Shown: piece by piece, positions 10,601 through 19,063 of the stretch | Layout: each line of letters opens with the position of its first letter | Numbering within the stretch: position 1 is the first letter of the stretch | Assembly: GCA_035772405.1 (NCBI GenBank) | Contig: JAYKKM010000040.1 | Coordinates: 124,001 to 188,000 of the forward strand | DNA length: 64,000 nt | Reading direction: 5' to 3' | Source: Chrysogorgia sp. JL179-B06 | Taxonomy: Eukaryota; Cnidaria; Anthozoa; Scleralcyonacea; Chrysogorgiidae | Notes under the pieces: model-generated | Seen by the model: only the letters and a program-made list of their open reading frames with translations | Told to the model about the DNA's origin: nothing | The model's database searches: none | Position numbers and translations under genes: made by a program

Positions 10601-13600
10601 TTCTGAATGTAGTTCTTGTTCACTTTGTTGTCTAGCATCCTGCAATTCCTCTTGAAACTGGTAAGAAATGGCTGTAATCTTCATCAGAATTTATAACTGA
10701 AATGACAATCAATGAAAATTTGTAGAATTTGTAGCATAATCATGATCATGATCATCATCATGATCATGATCATCATGATCATCATGATCATGATCATGAT
10801 CATGATCATCATCATCACCATTATCACCATTATCACCATCATAATCATCACCATCACCATCATCATTATCACCATCATCACCATCATCATCACCATCATC
10901 ACCATCATCATCATCATCATCACCATCATCATCACCATTATCACCATTATCACTAGAGGTGAGCCGATCATCGGCAAAAAAACGGCAGAGCCGATTAACG
11001 GCTAGTTTTTCTCACAATCGGCCATCGGCCGATTGTCTTTCACCATCGCATCATCCAGTGGTCAAGCTCTTCAAAAAGTATCATTTGGGAATATTTTAAA
11101 ATTATTGCTAATGAAGATTCGAAGGCTGAATAGTGGTTTGCAAAAGCAGCGGTTACCGTTCTTTGTTGTCACGTAGAAGCATTTCACGTCAACCAACCTG
11201 AGAAGTCATCTGCAGTCGCTACATCCCAGCAAGAACATTGAACTGGCAAGCAAGGAGACGGCTCGATCAGCCAAAAGAAAAGAAGATGATGCAGCAGAAT
11301 ATACTACCGCCACCATGAGGAAAAATTGAAGAGTCAGTCCTAAACTAATGTAATTTTGCATTTTTGCTTTCACTGTTCAGGTTCAATTCTTTACCTTGTT
11401 TGACATTTTTGCGCTTGTTGAGTTGTTGGTACAAAATACGAGAATTGGCTTCCTCTCATTGCAAAACTTGAGATGAGTAAAACGACAAAACGTGAGCATC
11501 AGGTAAGCAATCGATTTTGCCGATTAATCGGCCGATGGTGGGTAACTATCGGCTCTTGAACAATCGGTATCGGCAATCGACTTTTTTAAACATCGGCTCA
11601 CCTCTAATTATCACCATCATAATCATCATCATCATAATCACCACCATTATCACCATCATCATCATCATCATCATCATCATCATTATCACCATCATCATCA
11701 CCATCATCATCACCATCATCATCACCATCATCATCACCATCATCATCATAATTATCATATACATTCTTATTGTACATCTAATTTTCCATCGGTTAGATGG
11801 TTGAAAGCACTCTTCCACTTCATTCTTAATACCTGAGCTAGGTCACACTGTATTCTTATAACTTTAAGATCACTAGCTTGTAGATAGTTACAGTATGCAT
11901 AATAATCATGCTGCATTTTTTATTTTTAGATTTCCAGTTACCATATGGTGTGCGACTATTCAGTGTTTATTTAAACCAAAATGATTTGAATCAGTTACTG
12001 GAAGTTAAAGAGAATTCACCTTATAGAACAACACATGATAATTCAATACCTCTCGCGTGTTGCTGTCGAACAAAGAGAAGAATTAGAAGGAAGGTCCCTA
12101 TATCTTGTCACGCACGTAGTGTGAGTAACATTCAAGATAGTGGTCGACACTCAATGGCTACCAGTGAGTCTGATCCATGCTCTAGATCTGACTCAGAAAA
12201 CGGTACAACACTTTGCAAAACCATATTGGAAGATCTTATTTTGAAAGGTTTCAAGTATTGCAAGTGTGTGGATGACATTGAGGGAGAACTAGATGAAGGA
12301 CAAGAGGAAGGAAGCTTTTGTAGAAACATTTCGGAAGAAGGTGCGTGGAAAAAAGGAGGTGGTGAGAATGACGTTGCCAATGACATAAGTAGTGTTTCTG
12401 AGAGTCTCCCTGATCAAAATGAGGTGGTACTTGATGCATCTTGTGAGGCAAGTGAAGGGATGATCTCTGAGTTTGAAAAAACGAGACCACATTCAATACA
12501 ATCAGGTGTGATGTTAGAAGGGGAGAGTGGAATAGAGGTGACCGTAAGTGATTTCTATAGTAGTACAGCAACGCCATTTGAACAAAGTGTTTGTTCTCGT
12601 GAGGACCAGCAACGAGTTGAACATCACAGGTTTCCAAAACAAATAAAAAAACAATATGTGCGACAAATTCCCATAACTGGGGATATTGAGTGTCACACAT
12701 CGGAGGACGTGGAGGGATCACGGGGAATGCATGGGACTTTGGATGTAAATACACCACATACCACCAATTCAGACAGTGATAGTAAACGTGAGGAACTGGA
12801 AGACAGCCCTAGCGACCTTAAAGGACAACAGGGGATATGCAATGGCAATAGCATATCAGAGTTCCCACATGTGGGTCCCGCTAGAACACATGATGATAGT
12901 GAGGGGTTACACAAGATAATTAATGACAGAAAGTCAAAAGAAGAAATGGTTGACGAACGAAGATCGTCGACGACTCTTAGTGATAACGACGGATTACAAA
13001 GTGATGATACTGTAAGGTCACATGAGATTACTGATAATGGTAAGGAAATACATGGGATACCTAGTGATGTCTGGGAATCACGCGGTAAACCTGGGGAAGA
13101 TATTGAAGTGGATTTGGCATCACCTTGTGATGGTACAGGATTGGAAGATACAATAGGAGGATATAGTTTGGAAGATGTGTCTACATCTGATAAGAACGAA
13201 GACTCTAAGACGTTGATCAAGGGTTGTGATGGACGTGTGGAAATACCAGAAGACGATGAGAAGGAGAAAGAAGAGAAAGAGGAAGAAGATGACATAGAAG
13301 AAGAGGAGGAGGAAGAGGAGAAAGAAGAAGAGGAGAATAAGGAAACATGTGAAAACCATGTTACAGGCTCAAAATGCTGTGCGGTAGGTATCACTGAATG
13401 TGACTTTAAATACATTCATGTATTGAGTATTTTTTAACATTTGTGATTGTGATATTACTTTAAAGTTTTCCTTTTCTCCTAAGGTTGATGGTCTAGTTCA
13501 CGTCAATCTCTTTGTCCAAGCTCATTCAGAAATTGTTCTGATACTCTTGACAGACTGTAACCTTCATCAAAATGAAGACGTCGTTAAATCATTGGTATGT

Positions 13601-16600
13601 TGACTTTTAGTTCCATGTTCAAGGAGTAAACCTGCTTTGCAATGCGTGTGCGTTCAAATTCAGCAATTCAGATAAGTACGAGCAACGCACGCAGCATCTA
13701 TCAATAGACATAGTTTGACGCTACTCTGGCTTTAACAAGTTTTTTGAACGTAACTTTAAAAGTTACTGTCCATATATATTTAAAAGTTACTGTCCAATAG
13801 CGTCTTTCCTCTGTTCCTTCGCAATACGATCCTTAGGTAAGGATCGTATTGCGAAGGTACAGAGGAAAGTCGCTATTTATTCCATTCCGTGCAATGACTG
13901 TGATCAGGAGTACATCGGTCAGACTAAACGTCAGTTTCGTACGCGTTTAAAAGAACATCAAAAGGCTGTTTTCTTTTTAAAAAAGGAAAATTCTGCTTTG
14001 TCGGAACGCGTGTGTAACCTACCATGAAATTGCGTGGGAAAAATTCCAAAATTATTACCACTAATCCGGGGTACCATCAGAGACGTCTGGAGGCTTGGTA
14101 TATCAATAGCGCCCACGCCCTATTGAATCGCGATGACGGTGGTTTATTACCAGAAGCTTATTTGCATCTTGTTAATAAATAACGTCATCATCGGTTCTAT
14201 GAGGGTATAAATAGGGATCCTAACTTAGTAACTTTACAACGATCACCCCTGATGAAGACACTAGATTGGAGTGTCGAAACGTTGGGTCATGGACAGTAAC
14301 TTTTAAAGTTACATTAAAAAAACTTGTTAAAGCCAGAGTAGCATCAAGCTATGTCTGATTTATCACCTGGTTAGTTTATTATAAAATAACAAATGTTAAA
14401 ATCGTATGAGAAATGAGAAATCGTATTGTTTTAGATGCAGTCACGCAAAGTTTGATAATTTATTATAATATATTTGGTAATATTTTAGAATTATCTTTTT
14501 CATTTTTAGTGGAACACATCACTTTCGGAACTTGGGGATTTGGATATTCTTTTAAGACATTCTTCAAAAAGTAGTAAAGAGGTATTTTGGGGGGTATGAT
14601 CGTTTTAAGAGTTCCAACTTCCGTTTATGAACGGCTTGAAATCTCAGAAATATTCTAAGATTAAAGACTTTATGCTTCCCTCCCTCCCTTTCCTTCATTC
14701 CTTCCTCCCTCCTTCCTGCCTTCCTGATTTATCTCTTGTAGCTTTCTTCTTTTATTATTCCTTAGTTTATTTTATTGGATTGATACATTTCTTTGATTAT
14801 TTCTTTCCCACAGGCTCCTCAAGTACCGTATAATTATCTGGTTTACGATAATTTTGAGAAAACCATGTTAGGTATGTTGCTAATTCCCATAAATCTCTCC
14901 CGTCCTAGCCAAGGCTCGAAATAAGTGCCGGTCACCGGTCATTGACCGGTAAAATTACCGTGTTTGACCGGCAAATTTCGTCTTTTACCGGTCAACCATG
15001 ACCGGTAGATTTTTGGTTGTAAACAATAAAACAACGGAAACGCTCGATCTCACGTTACGCAAAGTTACGCCGAAAGTGAGGCGCTTTTTGAACGCTAGAA
15101 AATATAGTGATTATATCACATCAATGGCACAAATTCTCAACTGTGAAGGATGGGAAAGAAACAAGATATCCGAAGACGGTGTCCCCGAGCTCGACATAGA
15201 ATTTGCAGATGTCTACATAACGAAGGCCGGTCTTGATTGTTCCCAGAGCCAACTAGTCGATGAGTGGCATGATCTACTCGAATACGCCATTGATTATCTC
15301 TCTGCCCTTGGCGCAAACTTTTTAACATGTCTATCGCAAAAGAAAGGTTCAAGAACATTCTTCTGATAGTGGAATTGGCGTTTTGCACGCCAGTTTCGAC
15401 TTCCAAATTGGAAAGGCTGTTCTCGCGTATGAAACGTGTCAAAGACACATCACGCACTTCGCTCGGTCAGGAGCGCCTGGAGAATCTGCTGCGCATTGGA
15501 GAGGAAGGACCACCTGTCGAAGAATTCAACGCTTTGCCAGCTCTTCAATCTTGGCGTGAAGATAAAATGCGTCGGCCAAATCAAAAAGCGTCGCGCACCT
15601 ACAAGCAACGAGCAAAGAGACCTACCAACAGCGAAAACGAATCGCTTTCAGAGTCTGACTCCGATTCTCCGAGCTAAGAGATCAACTTTTAACTTGAGTT
15701 TTTAATGAATGCTTTACTGATAGTGATGCGAAACACTAAACACTTTTAAGTTTTAATCAGTTACTTTTTAGCTATAGGATAATGGAATTATAAAATGTTA
15801 TCACTTAGATATTTACATATCTTGTATGATTGTATCTTAGTTATGTGGAAATAGGCAAATATAGCATAATTTCTTAAAAATGGACATTTCGTTACTTGTT
15901 AATAAATATAAACTAACTTGAACTGGTCATACAAGTGTTAAGTGTACGTTGCACTCGCATTGAAGCGTTGATAGGCCGCAATAAAGGGAAACGACAAATA
16001 TGACCGCATTGGCCGGTAAAAAATCCTCCGTGACCGGCACATTTTTGAAAATCCGGTCAAGTTGACCGGTAGATTTTCAAGAGTTATTTCGAGCAAGCTT
16101 CTCTTAAGGACCCCCTCCAGCAGGCTTGTGTTTTATGTTTCTGGACGCCGCCATTTCAGAGTTTGCTCGACGGCTTAAACTCGACATACAGCGGAGCTTT
16201 CTTTTCAATTTTGACGTCATTGAGTGCAAGAAACGTATGACAAGCACTCAATAACGTCAAAATAGAAAAGAAAACCACCGCTGCACACCAATCTTGAGCC
16301 GTTGAGCAAACTCTATAATGGCGACGTCCAGAAGCATAAAATACGAGAATGAAAACGTTATTTCTCGAGTACAAGAGCAGATACCATAGAACTATTAACA
16401 TTTCTAAACATTATACTTAAAGACCTTTTATTTAAAACTACAAGTCCCCTTCATGTCTCATAAAGTCAACTAACCGTGGCTTTTTTTAAATGTTAAAATT
16501 TTTATTACTTTTTAACTTTCGTTGCCGTCCTAAATCTTAAGGTCTTTAGTGGTACTGCCTCGCCTTGTACAATTAAATAAATATTTTTTCATATTTCTCA

Positions 16601-17482
16601 TCAACAGGTAATCTCAAAGAACCAGTGTTTGCTGCTGATCACGTGTTTTGTGAGACATCTAAAATGTTACACGCACATTTTCATAATGCACCACAGTTGA
16701 TTGATGTTACCTTAAGGTAAGAGCATCTTTAGCCACTTCCAATATACCTCTTTCATAATGGTGGCCAGTCTAAATATTCTTTTATATGCATGCGAATTAC
16801 CCTTTCTGGCCTCGTTACAAAGCAAAGATTCTTTGGAATTACAGGCACACGAACGAGGTCAGAAAGGCTAATCTAAATTAATATAAAAGAATATTTCATT
16901 TGGGTGCCATCGTCATCGCGATTCAATGGGGTGTGTGCGCTATTGATATGCCAAGCCTCCAGTCAATGATGGTAATTATTACCACTAATCCGCGGTACCA
17001 TCAGAGACGTTGTCTGGAAGCTTGGCATATCAATAGCGCCCACGCCCCATTGAATCGCGATGACGTACGGTGGTTTATTACCAGAAGCTTATTTGCATCT
17101 TGTTAATAGATAACGTCATCATCGGTTCTATGAGGGTATAAATAGGGATCCTAACTTTACAACGATCACCCCTGATGAAGACACTAGATTAGAGTGTCGA
17201 AACGTTGGGTCATGGACAGTAACAGTTGGGTCATGGACAGTAAAACTTTTTAAAGCCAGAGTAGTGTCAAACTATGTCTGATAAATTGCAATGTTGTTGT
17301 TTTTTCTTAGAAATTTACACACGAACATCTACGGGCGACGAACTCTTTCAAAAGAGGTGTATTTCCAGGAGAACATGGCGAATTCCTTGTCTTCGCAACG
17401 TCAACCACAAGATGCATCAAGCTATTTAGAGAAGAATGTTGAAGAACGTCTTTTGAAAGATCATGGATTACATCTAGTTTAA
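7615..17482 (+). CDS. HPS4: HPS4, BLOC-3 subunit (14 exons, 890 aa)
   Basis: HPS4 pairs with HPS1 in BLOC-3, the guanine-nucleotide exchange factor for RAB32/RAB38 in biogenesis of lysosome-related organelles. Exons: 7615-7637, 7911-8007, 8896-9039, 9152-9259, 9565-9699, 10253-10347, 10442-10511, 10636-10660, 11930-13383, 13484-13594, 14510-14581, 14814-14871, 16608-16716, 17311-17482. All junctions are GT/AG and in phase. Residues 1-232 form the N-terminal longin-like region, with family signatures such as AIIYFYPHS, LLCGQLMG, ILQACQRRPQVIAGCIL. The large exon 9 (residues 233-717) is the low-complexity central region, ending in a run of Glu/Asp at about 670-708. Residues 718-890 are the C-terminal longin-like part, ending LLKDHGLHLV like vertebrate HPS4. 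The first exon encodes only MDLSPHY and was chosen because its phase and spacing fit. It is the least certain exon. Introns hold two hAT-type remnants and two PLE copies. Confidence 0.93.
8090..8500. mobile_element. Two degenerate inverted PLE-type terminal pairs
   Basis: In HPS4 intron 2, 8115-8150 (reverse) and 8175-8225 (forward) carry decayed CTGATGA...GAAACGTC motifs facing each other. A second pair lies at about 8385-8430 (reverse) and 8440-8500 (forward), around AATGACTGCCGCTGAGG and CAAGACTACAACAACC. The latter word recurs at 46270. These look like termini of two further PLE families with damaged ribozyme cores. No coding sequence remains. Confidence 0.45.
9320..9505 (+). repeat. Interspersed repeat, inverted relative copy at 32905-33100
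   Basis: Sequence in HPS4 intron 4 around GGTAATGAGAATAAAGGAAA, GATCACCAAAGATAAACTGA and GGAGACCAATAAGGAGAA is present in reverse orientation in MYG1 intron 4. The shared length is roughly 170-190 bp. It is non-coding and probably a MITE or SINE-like family. No terminal repeats were recognised. Confidence 0.75.
9720..10165. repeat. GGAA/GGGA-rich simple repeat in HPS4 intron 5
   Basis: Purine-rich array of GGAA, GGGA and GGTA tetranucleotides filling most of the intron between exons 5 and 6. Confidence 0.92.
10738..10953. repeat. ATC/ATG trinucleotide microsatellite, left half
   Basis: A (CATCAC)n/(ATCATG)n array in HPS4 intron 8. The same array resumes at 11607-11760. The two halves were one array before the hAT insertion at 10954-11606. 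Both strands stay open, giving artefact poly-Met or poly-Ile frames. Confidence 0.9.
10954..11606 (+). mobile_element. hAT transposon remnant with perfect 15-bp TIR and 8-bp TSD
   Basis: The element starts TAGAGGTGAGCCGAT and ends ATCGGCTCACCTCTA, a perfect inverted pair. It is flanked on both sides by ATTATCAC (10946-10953 and 11607-11614), an 8-bp target duplication as expected for hAT. Subterminal copies of CGATNNTCGGC-like words occur at both ends. Inside, decayed frames read like a BED zinc-finger start, including a LHPSKN-like string near 11220-11240. The transposase is otherwise deleted. It sits inside a trinucleotide microsatellite in HPS4 intron 8. Confidence 0.85.
11607..11765. repeat. 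ATC trinucleotide microsatellite, right half
   Basis: Continuation of the (CATCAC)n array split by the hAT element. It ends about 165 bases before HPS4 exon 9. Confidence 0.9.
13734..13872. repeat. Inverted terminal segment and hairpin at PLE 5' junction
   Basis: Two adjacent TTTAAAAGTTACTGTCC tracts are followed by a strong hairpin. TTTCCTCTGTTCCTTCGCAA and its complement surround an AGGTAAGGATCG centre (about 13805-13872). The hairpin may be a product of the template-switching or inverted insertion seen in PLEs. Confidence 0.55.
14245..14287 (+). ncRNA. Candidate type I hammerhead ribozyme (PLE family 1)
   Basis: Sequence order: ACCC, CTGATGA, one A, GACACT, loop AGATTGG, AGTGTC, GAAAC, GTT, GGGT. 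GACACT and AGTGTC form a 6-bp stem II. ACCC and GGGT close a 4-bp stem I, with two further pairs possible beyond one mismatch. Stem III is minimal, with cleavage expected after GTT. All invariant core bases (CUGANGA, GAAA, NUH) are present. PLE hammerheads of this short-stem-III type are known to act mainly as dimers. Confidence 0.7.
14910..16097 (+). mobile_element. hAT-type transposon remnant with ACCGGTCA subterminal repeats
   Basis: This fills most of HPS4 intron 12. The ends carry GCTCGAAATAA (14914-14924) and its inverse TTATTTCGAGC (16084-16094), each followed inward by multiple ACCGGTCA, TGACCGGT and GCCGGTCA words. Two plus-strand frames remain. Positions 14998-15366 (122 codons) read as internal transposase sequence. 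Positions 15327-15677 are a hAT C-terminal dimerisation segment with PVSTSKLERLFSRMKRVK, then NLLRIGEEGP and a serine/acid tail. The frames are shifted relative to each other and the catalytic middle is missing, so it cannot be autonomous. No clean 8-bp target duplication was found. Confidence 0.8.
15327..15677 (+). pseudogene. hAT transposase C-terminal dimerisation fragment
   Basis: A 116-codon open frame inside the element. The family signature STSKLERLFSRMKRVKD and the LGQERLENLLRIGEEGP block mark the hAT dimerisation region near the C-terminus of ZNF862/KIAA1586-like transposases. It ends at a TAA after ESDSDSPS. The upstream frame at 14998-15366 belongs to the same decayed gene in another phase. 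It is non-functional by itself. Confidence 0.8.
16110..16400. mobile_element. MITE family with TTTCTCGAGTACAAGAGCAG end (copy 1)
   Basis: A palindromic tract whose inner words (GAGTTTGCTC, GACGTCATTGAG) pair with later GAGCAAACTC and CTCAATAACGTC. It ends with AGAAGCATAAAATACGA and TTTCTCGAGTACAAGAGCAG. The same terminal tract recurs at 61370-61535, so this is a dispersed non-autonomous element. It carries an apparent minus-strand frame that is not protein-like. Confidence 0.65.
16870..17285 (+). mobile_element. PLE family 1 fragment with inverted 5' copy
   Basis: HPS4 intron 13. A reversed piece (about 16900-16965, with ATCGCGATTCAATGGGG) precedes a forward piece from 16975 that matches the tail of the PLE at 13706-14362: the ATTATTACCACTAATCCGCG block, the coding tail to TTGTTAATAG, a TATAAATAGGGATCC tract and the ribozyme-like core. 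It ends with the GCCAGAGTAG tract. Only the 3' part of the endonuclease tail is kept. Confidence 0.8.
17168..17210 (+). ncRNA. Candidate hammerhead ribozyme (PLE family 1, copy 2)
   Basis: Same plan as the 14245 copy: ACCC/GGGT stem I, CTGATGA, GACACT/AGTGTC stem II, GAAAC-GTT. The only change is in the stem II loop (AGATTAG). The core is intact. Confidence 0.68.
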
Positions 17483-17651
17483 TGTCGTTTAGAATTTTGA
17501 AATGCATCACATGCAACTTAGTTCTAGCCTGAACTTTTTTCGGAGCTTCCTTATTTCCGGAACTTTTTATTTCGAACAGGCCCCAGTTCCGAACGGAACT
17601 TTAAAATTTCATTCAGGTGCATCGCTCCTAATTTAGGTAATTGGACATTTA

Positions 17652-18114
17652 GACATTGGCAACAAAAATTAAGTTTGTCTAATATGAAAGAACTCGTAAA
17701 ATGATAGAGTAACACCTTTTACAACTTTCTCGTATTTTACTTCGTTTTTGAAATATTTCAGTTTGTTTGATATGTAAATGAGATGGTCTCTGACGTCAGG
17801 TGCTGGGTAGAGAATTTTCATTCATTAAAAAATGTCTTATATCTCAGTGATTGCTAAGTTTACAACGTTCATCATGAGGAGTTATTATACGGACATTTTC
17901 AAGTTAATTTTGAAACAAACTTAAAGATGGAACTAATATTTAATTAGTGAAAATTCTCTACCCTGCACCTGACGTCAGAGACCATCTCATTTACATATCA
18001 AACAAATTGAAATATTTCAAAAACGAAGTAAAATACCGAAAAGTTGTAAAAGGTGTTACTCTATCATTTTACGAGTTCTTTCATATCAGACAAACTTAAT
18101 TTTTGTTGCCAATG
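17652..18114. mobile_element. Long foldback element between HPS4 and RAD54B
   Basis: Arms of about 165 bp (17652-17820 and 17948-18114) are near-perfect inverted copies. Matched words include AACAAAAATTAAGTTTGTCT with AGACAAACTTAATTTTTGTT, and GAGATGGTCTCTGACGTCAG with its complement. The central spacer of about 125 bp is non-coding. Each arm contains a TGACGTCA octamer. The element fills much of the 1.58-kb interval between the two genes. Confidence 0.85.
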
Positions 18115-18214
18115 GAAAATAATTCTAATAATTTAAATAATTTTGAATGATACCAATTAAATTAACACTGTTTTGTAGTTTTCTGCTTGAATGATCCAAT
18201 ATTTGAAGGCAACT

Positions 18215-18775
18215 CTTGTGTTGGTAAAGTGCCTATCTCACGTTTGGGTATTTTACATATTCGTAATATTTGGGTCTTCCTGAGCAAAATCGTAATATAT
18301 CTTGTCAGCCGAAAATTTCATCTTTATGGAGTTTTTTGCTGTTAAAGTTATCGGATGTGATGTCACAAGAGGCATTTTTGTCGGAAGTAACAAAAGAAAA
18401 CTGGTATATACTTCATGGTAACACTAGACCGGATTTCCATCTGTTTTTTATACCCCTAACCCCAACCGTAACCCAAATCCTAATCCTAACCTTAACCCTA
18501 ATCCTAACCTTAACCCTAACCGTAACTCTAATCCTAACCATAACCCTAAGAATAACCGTAAAATACGGTGGGAGACTATATGTATTGTTACCATGAAGTA
18601 TATCCCAGAAAACTGGTTTGGAATGCCTCTTGTGACATCACATCTAGTAACTTTAACAGCGAAAAAATCCATGAAGATGAAATTTTCGGCTGACAATATA
18701 TATTATGATTTTGCTCAGGAAGACCAAACTATTAACGGATATGTACTTAAATGGTGAGATTGGCACTTTGAAAAA
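18215..18775. mobile_element. MITE (TATATTGTCAGC family) interrupted by a second MITE
   Basis: Inverted halves share AAAGTGCCTATCTCA-type ends, TTTTGCTCAGGAAGACC, TCAGCCGAAAATTTCATCTT and GATGTCACAAGAGGCAT. Other copies are at 23800-24062 and 28765-29085, in RAD54B introns. The copy here is split by the element at 18405-18606. No coding content. It sits just upstream of the RAD54B start, so it may overlap the promoter. Confidence 0.8.
18405..18606. mobile_element. Nested MITE with TATACTTCATGGTAAC ends and a telomere-like core
   Basis: The left end (TATATACTTCATGGTAAC) and right end (GTTACCATGAAGTATA) are inverted. The insertion is bounded by AGAAAACTGG at 18395-18404 and 18607-18616, while the paralogous site at 28921-28930 has one copy only. 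About 100 bases of the interior are degenerate CCTAACCCTAA-type repeats (18455-18560). A relative is at 36277-36445. Confidence 0.85.
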
Positions 18776-19063
18776 ACTGCTTCAACGAGAGTGACAAGTT
18801 CGTATCTGAAAAGGGAACAGAAAGGATAGAAATAGAAAGGAATGGAAATAAGAGGAAAGGAGAGGAAAGGAATGGAAACGAAAAATCCTTATTATTGCGC
18901 AATTTATAAAAGAGGCTGCGAACGAGTGGGAAATGCGCGGCAAATGGCGGGTTGTTTTAAAAATGTTCTCTTGTTGATTATTTGTATTGAATATTATCAA
19001 TTAAGTTGTTTTACAAGTCGTATTTGTTCTTGAAAGCGGTGCAAGTGCAAACGTAGATTAACA

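Larger units (their letters stand above)
13706..14362 (+). mobile_element. Truncated Penelope-like retroelement with GIY-YIG endonuclease remnant
   Basis: HPS4 intron 10 holds an element whose first about 60 bases (a tract with ACGTAACTTTAAAAGTTACTG) are inverted relative to its last about 60. Between them, from about 13865, a frame reads YSIPC, CDQEYIGQTKRQF, RTRLKEHQKA. This is the Cys-containing GIY-YIG endonuclease domain typical of the C-terminus of Penelope reverse transcriptases. The frame breaks near 14025 and continues shifted as a HEIAWE..YHQRR..EAW..N..HAL.NRDDGGLLPEAYLHLVNK-like tail to about 14180. A hammerhead-like core follows. The reverse transcriptase proper is absent. Confidence 0.85.

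Noticed and set aside
12251..13415. Minus-strand frames of 168 and 240 codons
   Set aside because: Antisense shadows of HPS4 exon 9. The Ser-rich run is the complement of the Glu-rich stretch.
18455..18560. Interstitial telomere or chromosome-end fusion
   Set aside because: The CCTAACCC-like tract is degenerate, only about 100 bp long, and bounded by the terminal repeats of a MITE with a target duplication. A relative at 36277-36445 retains the same MITE ends.
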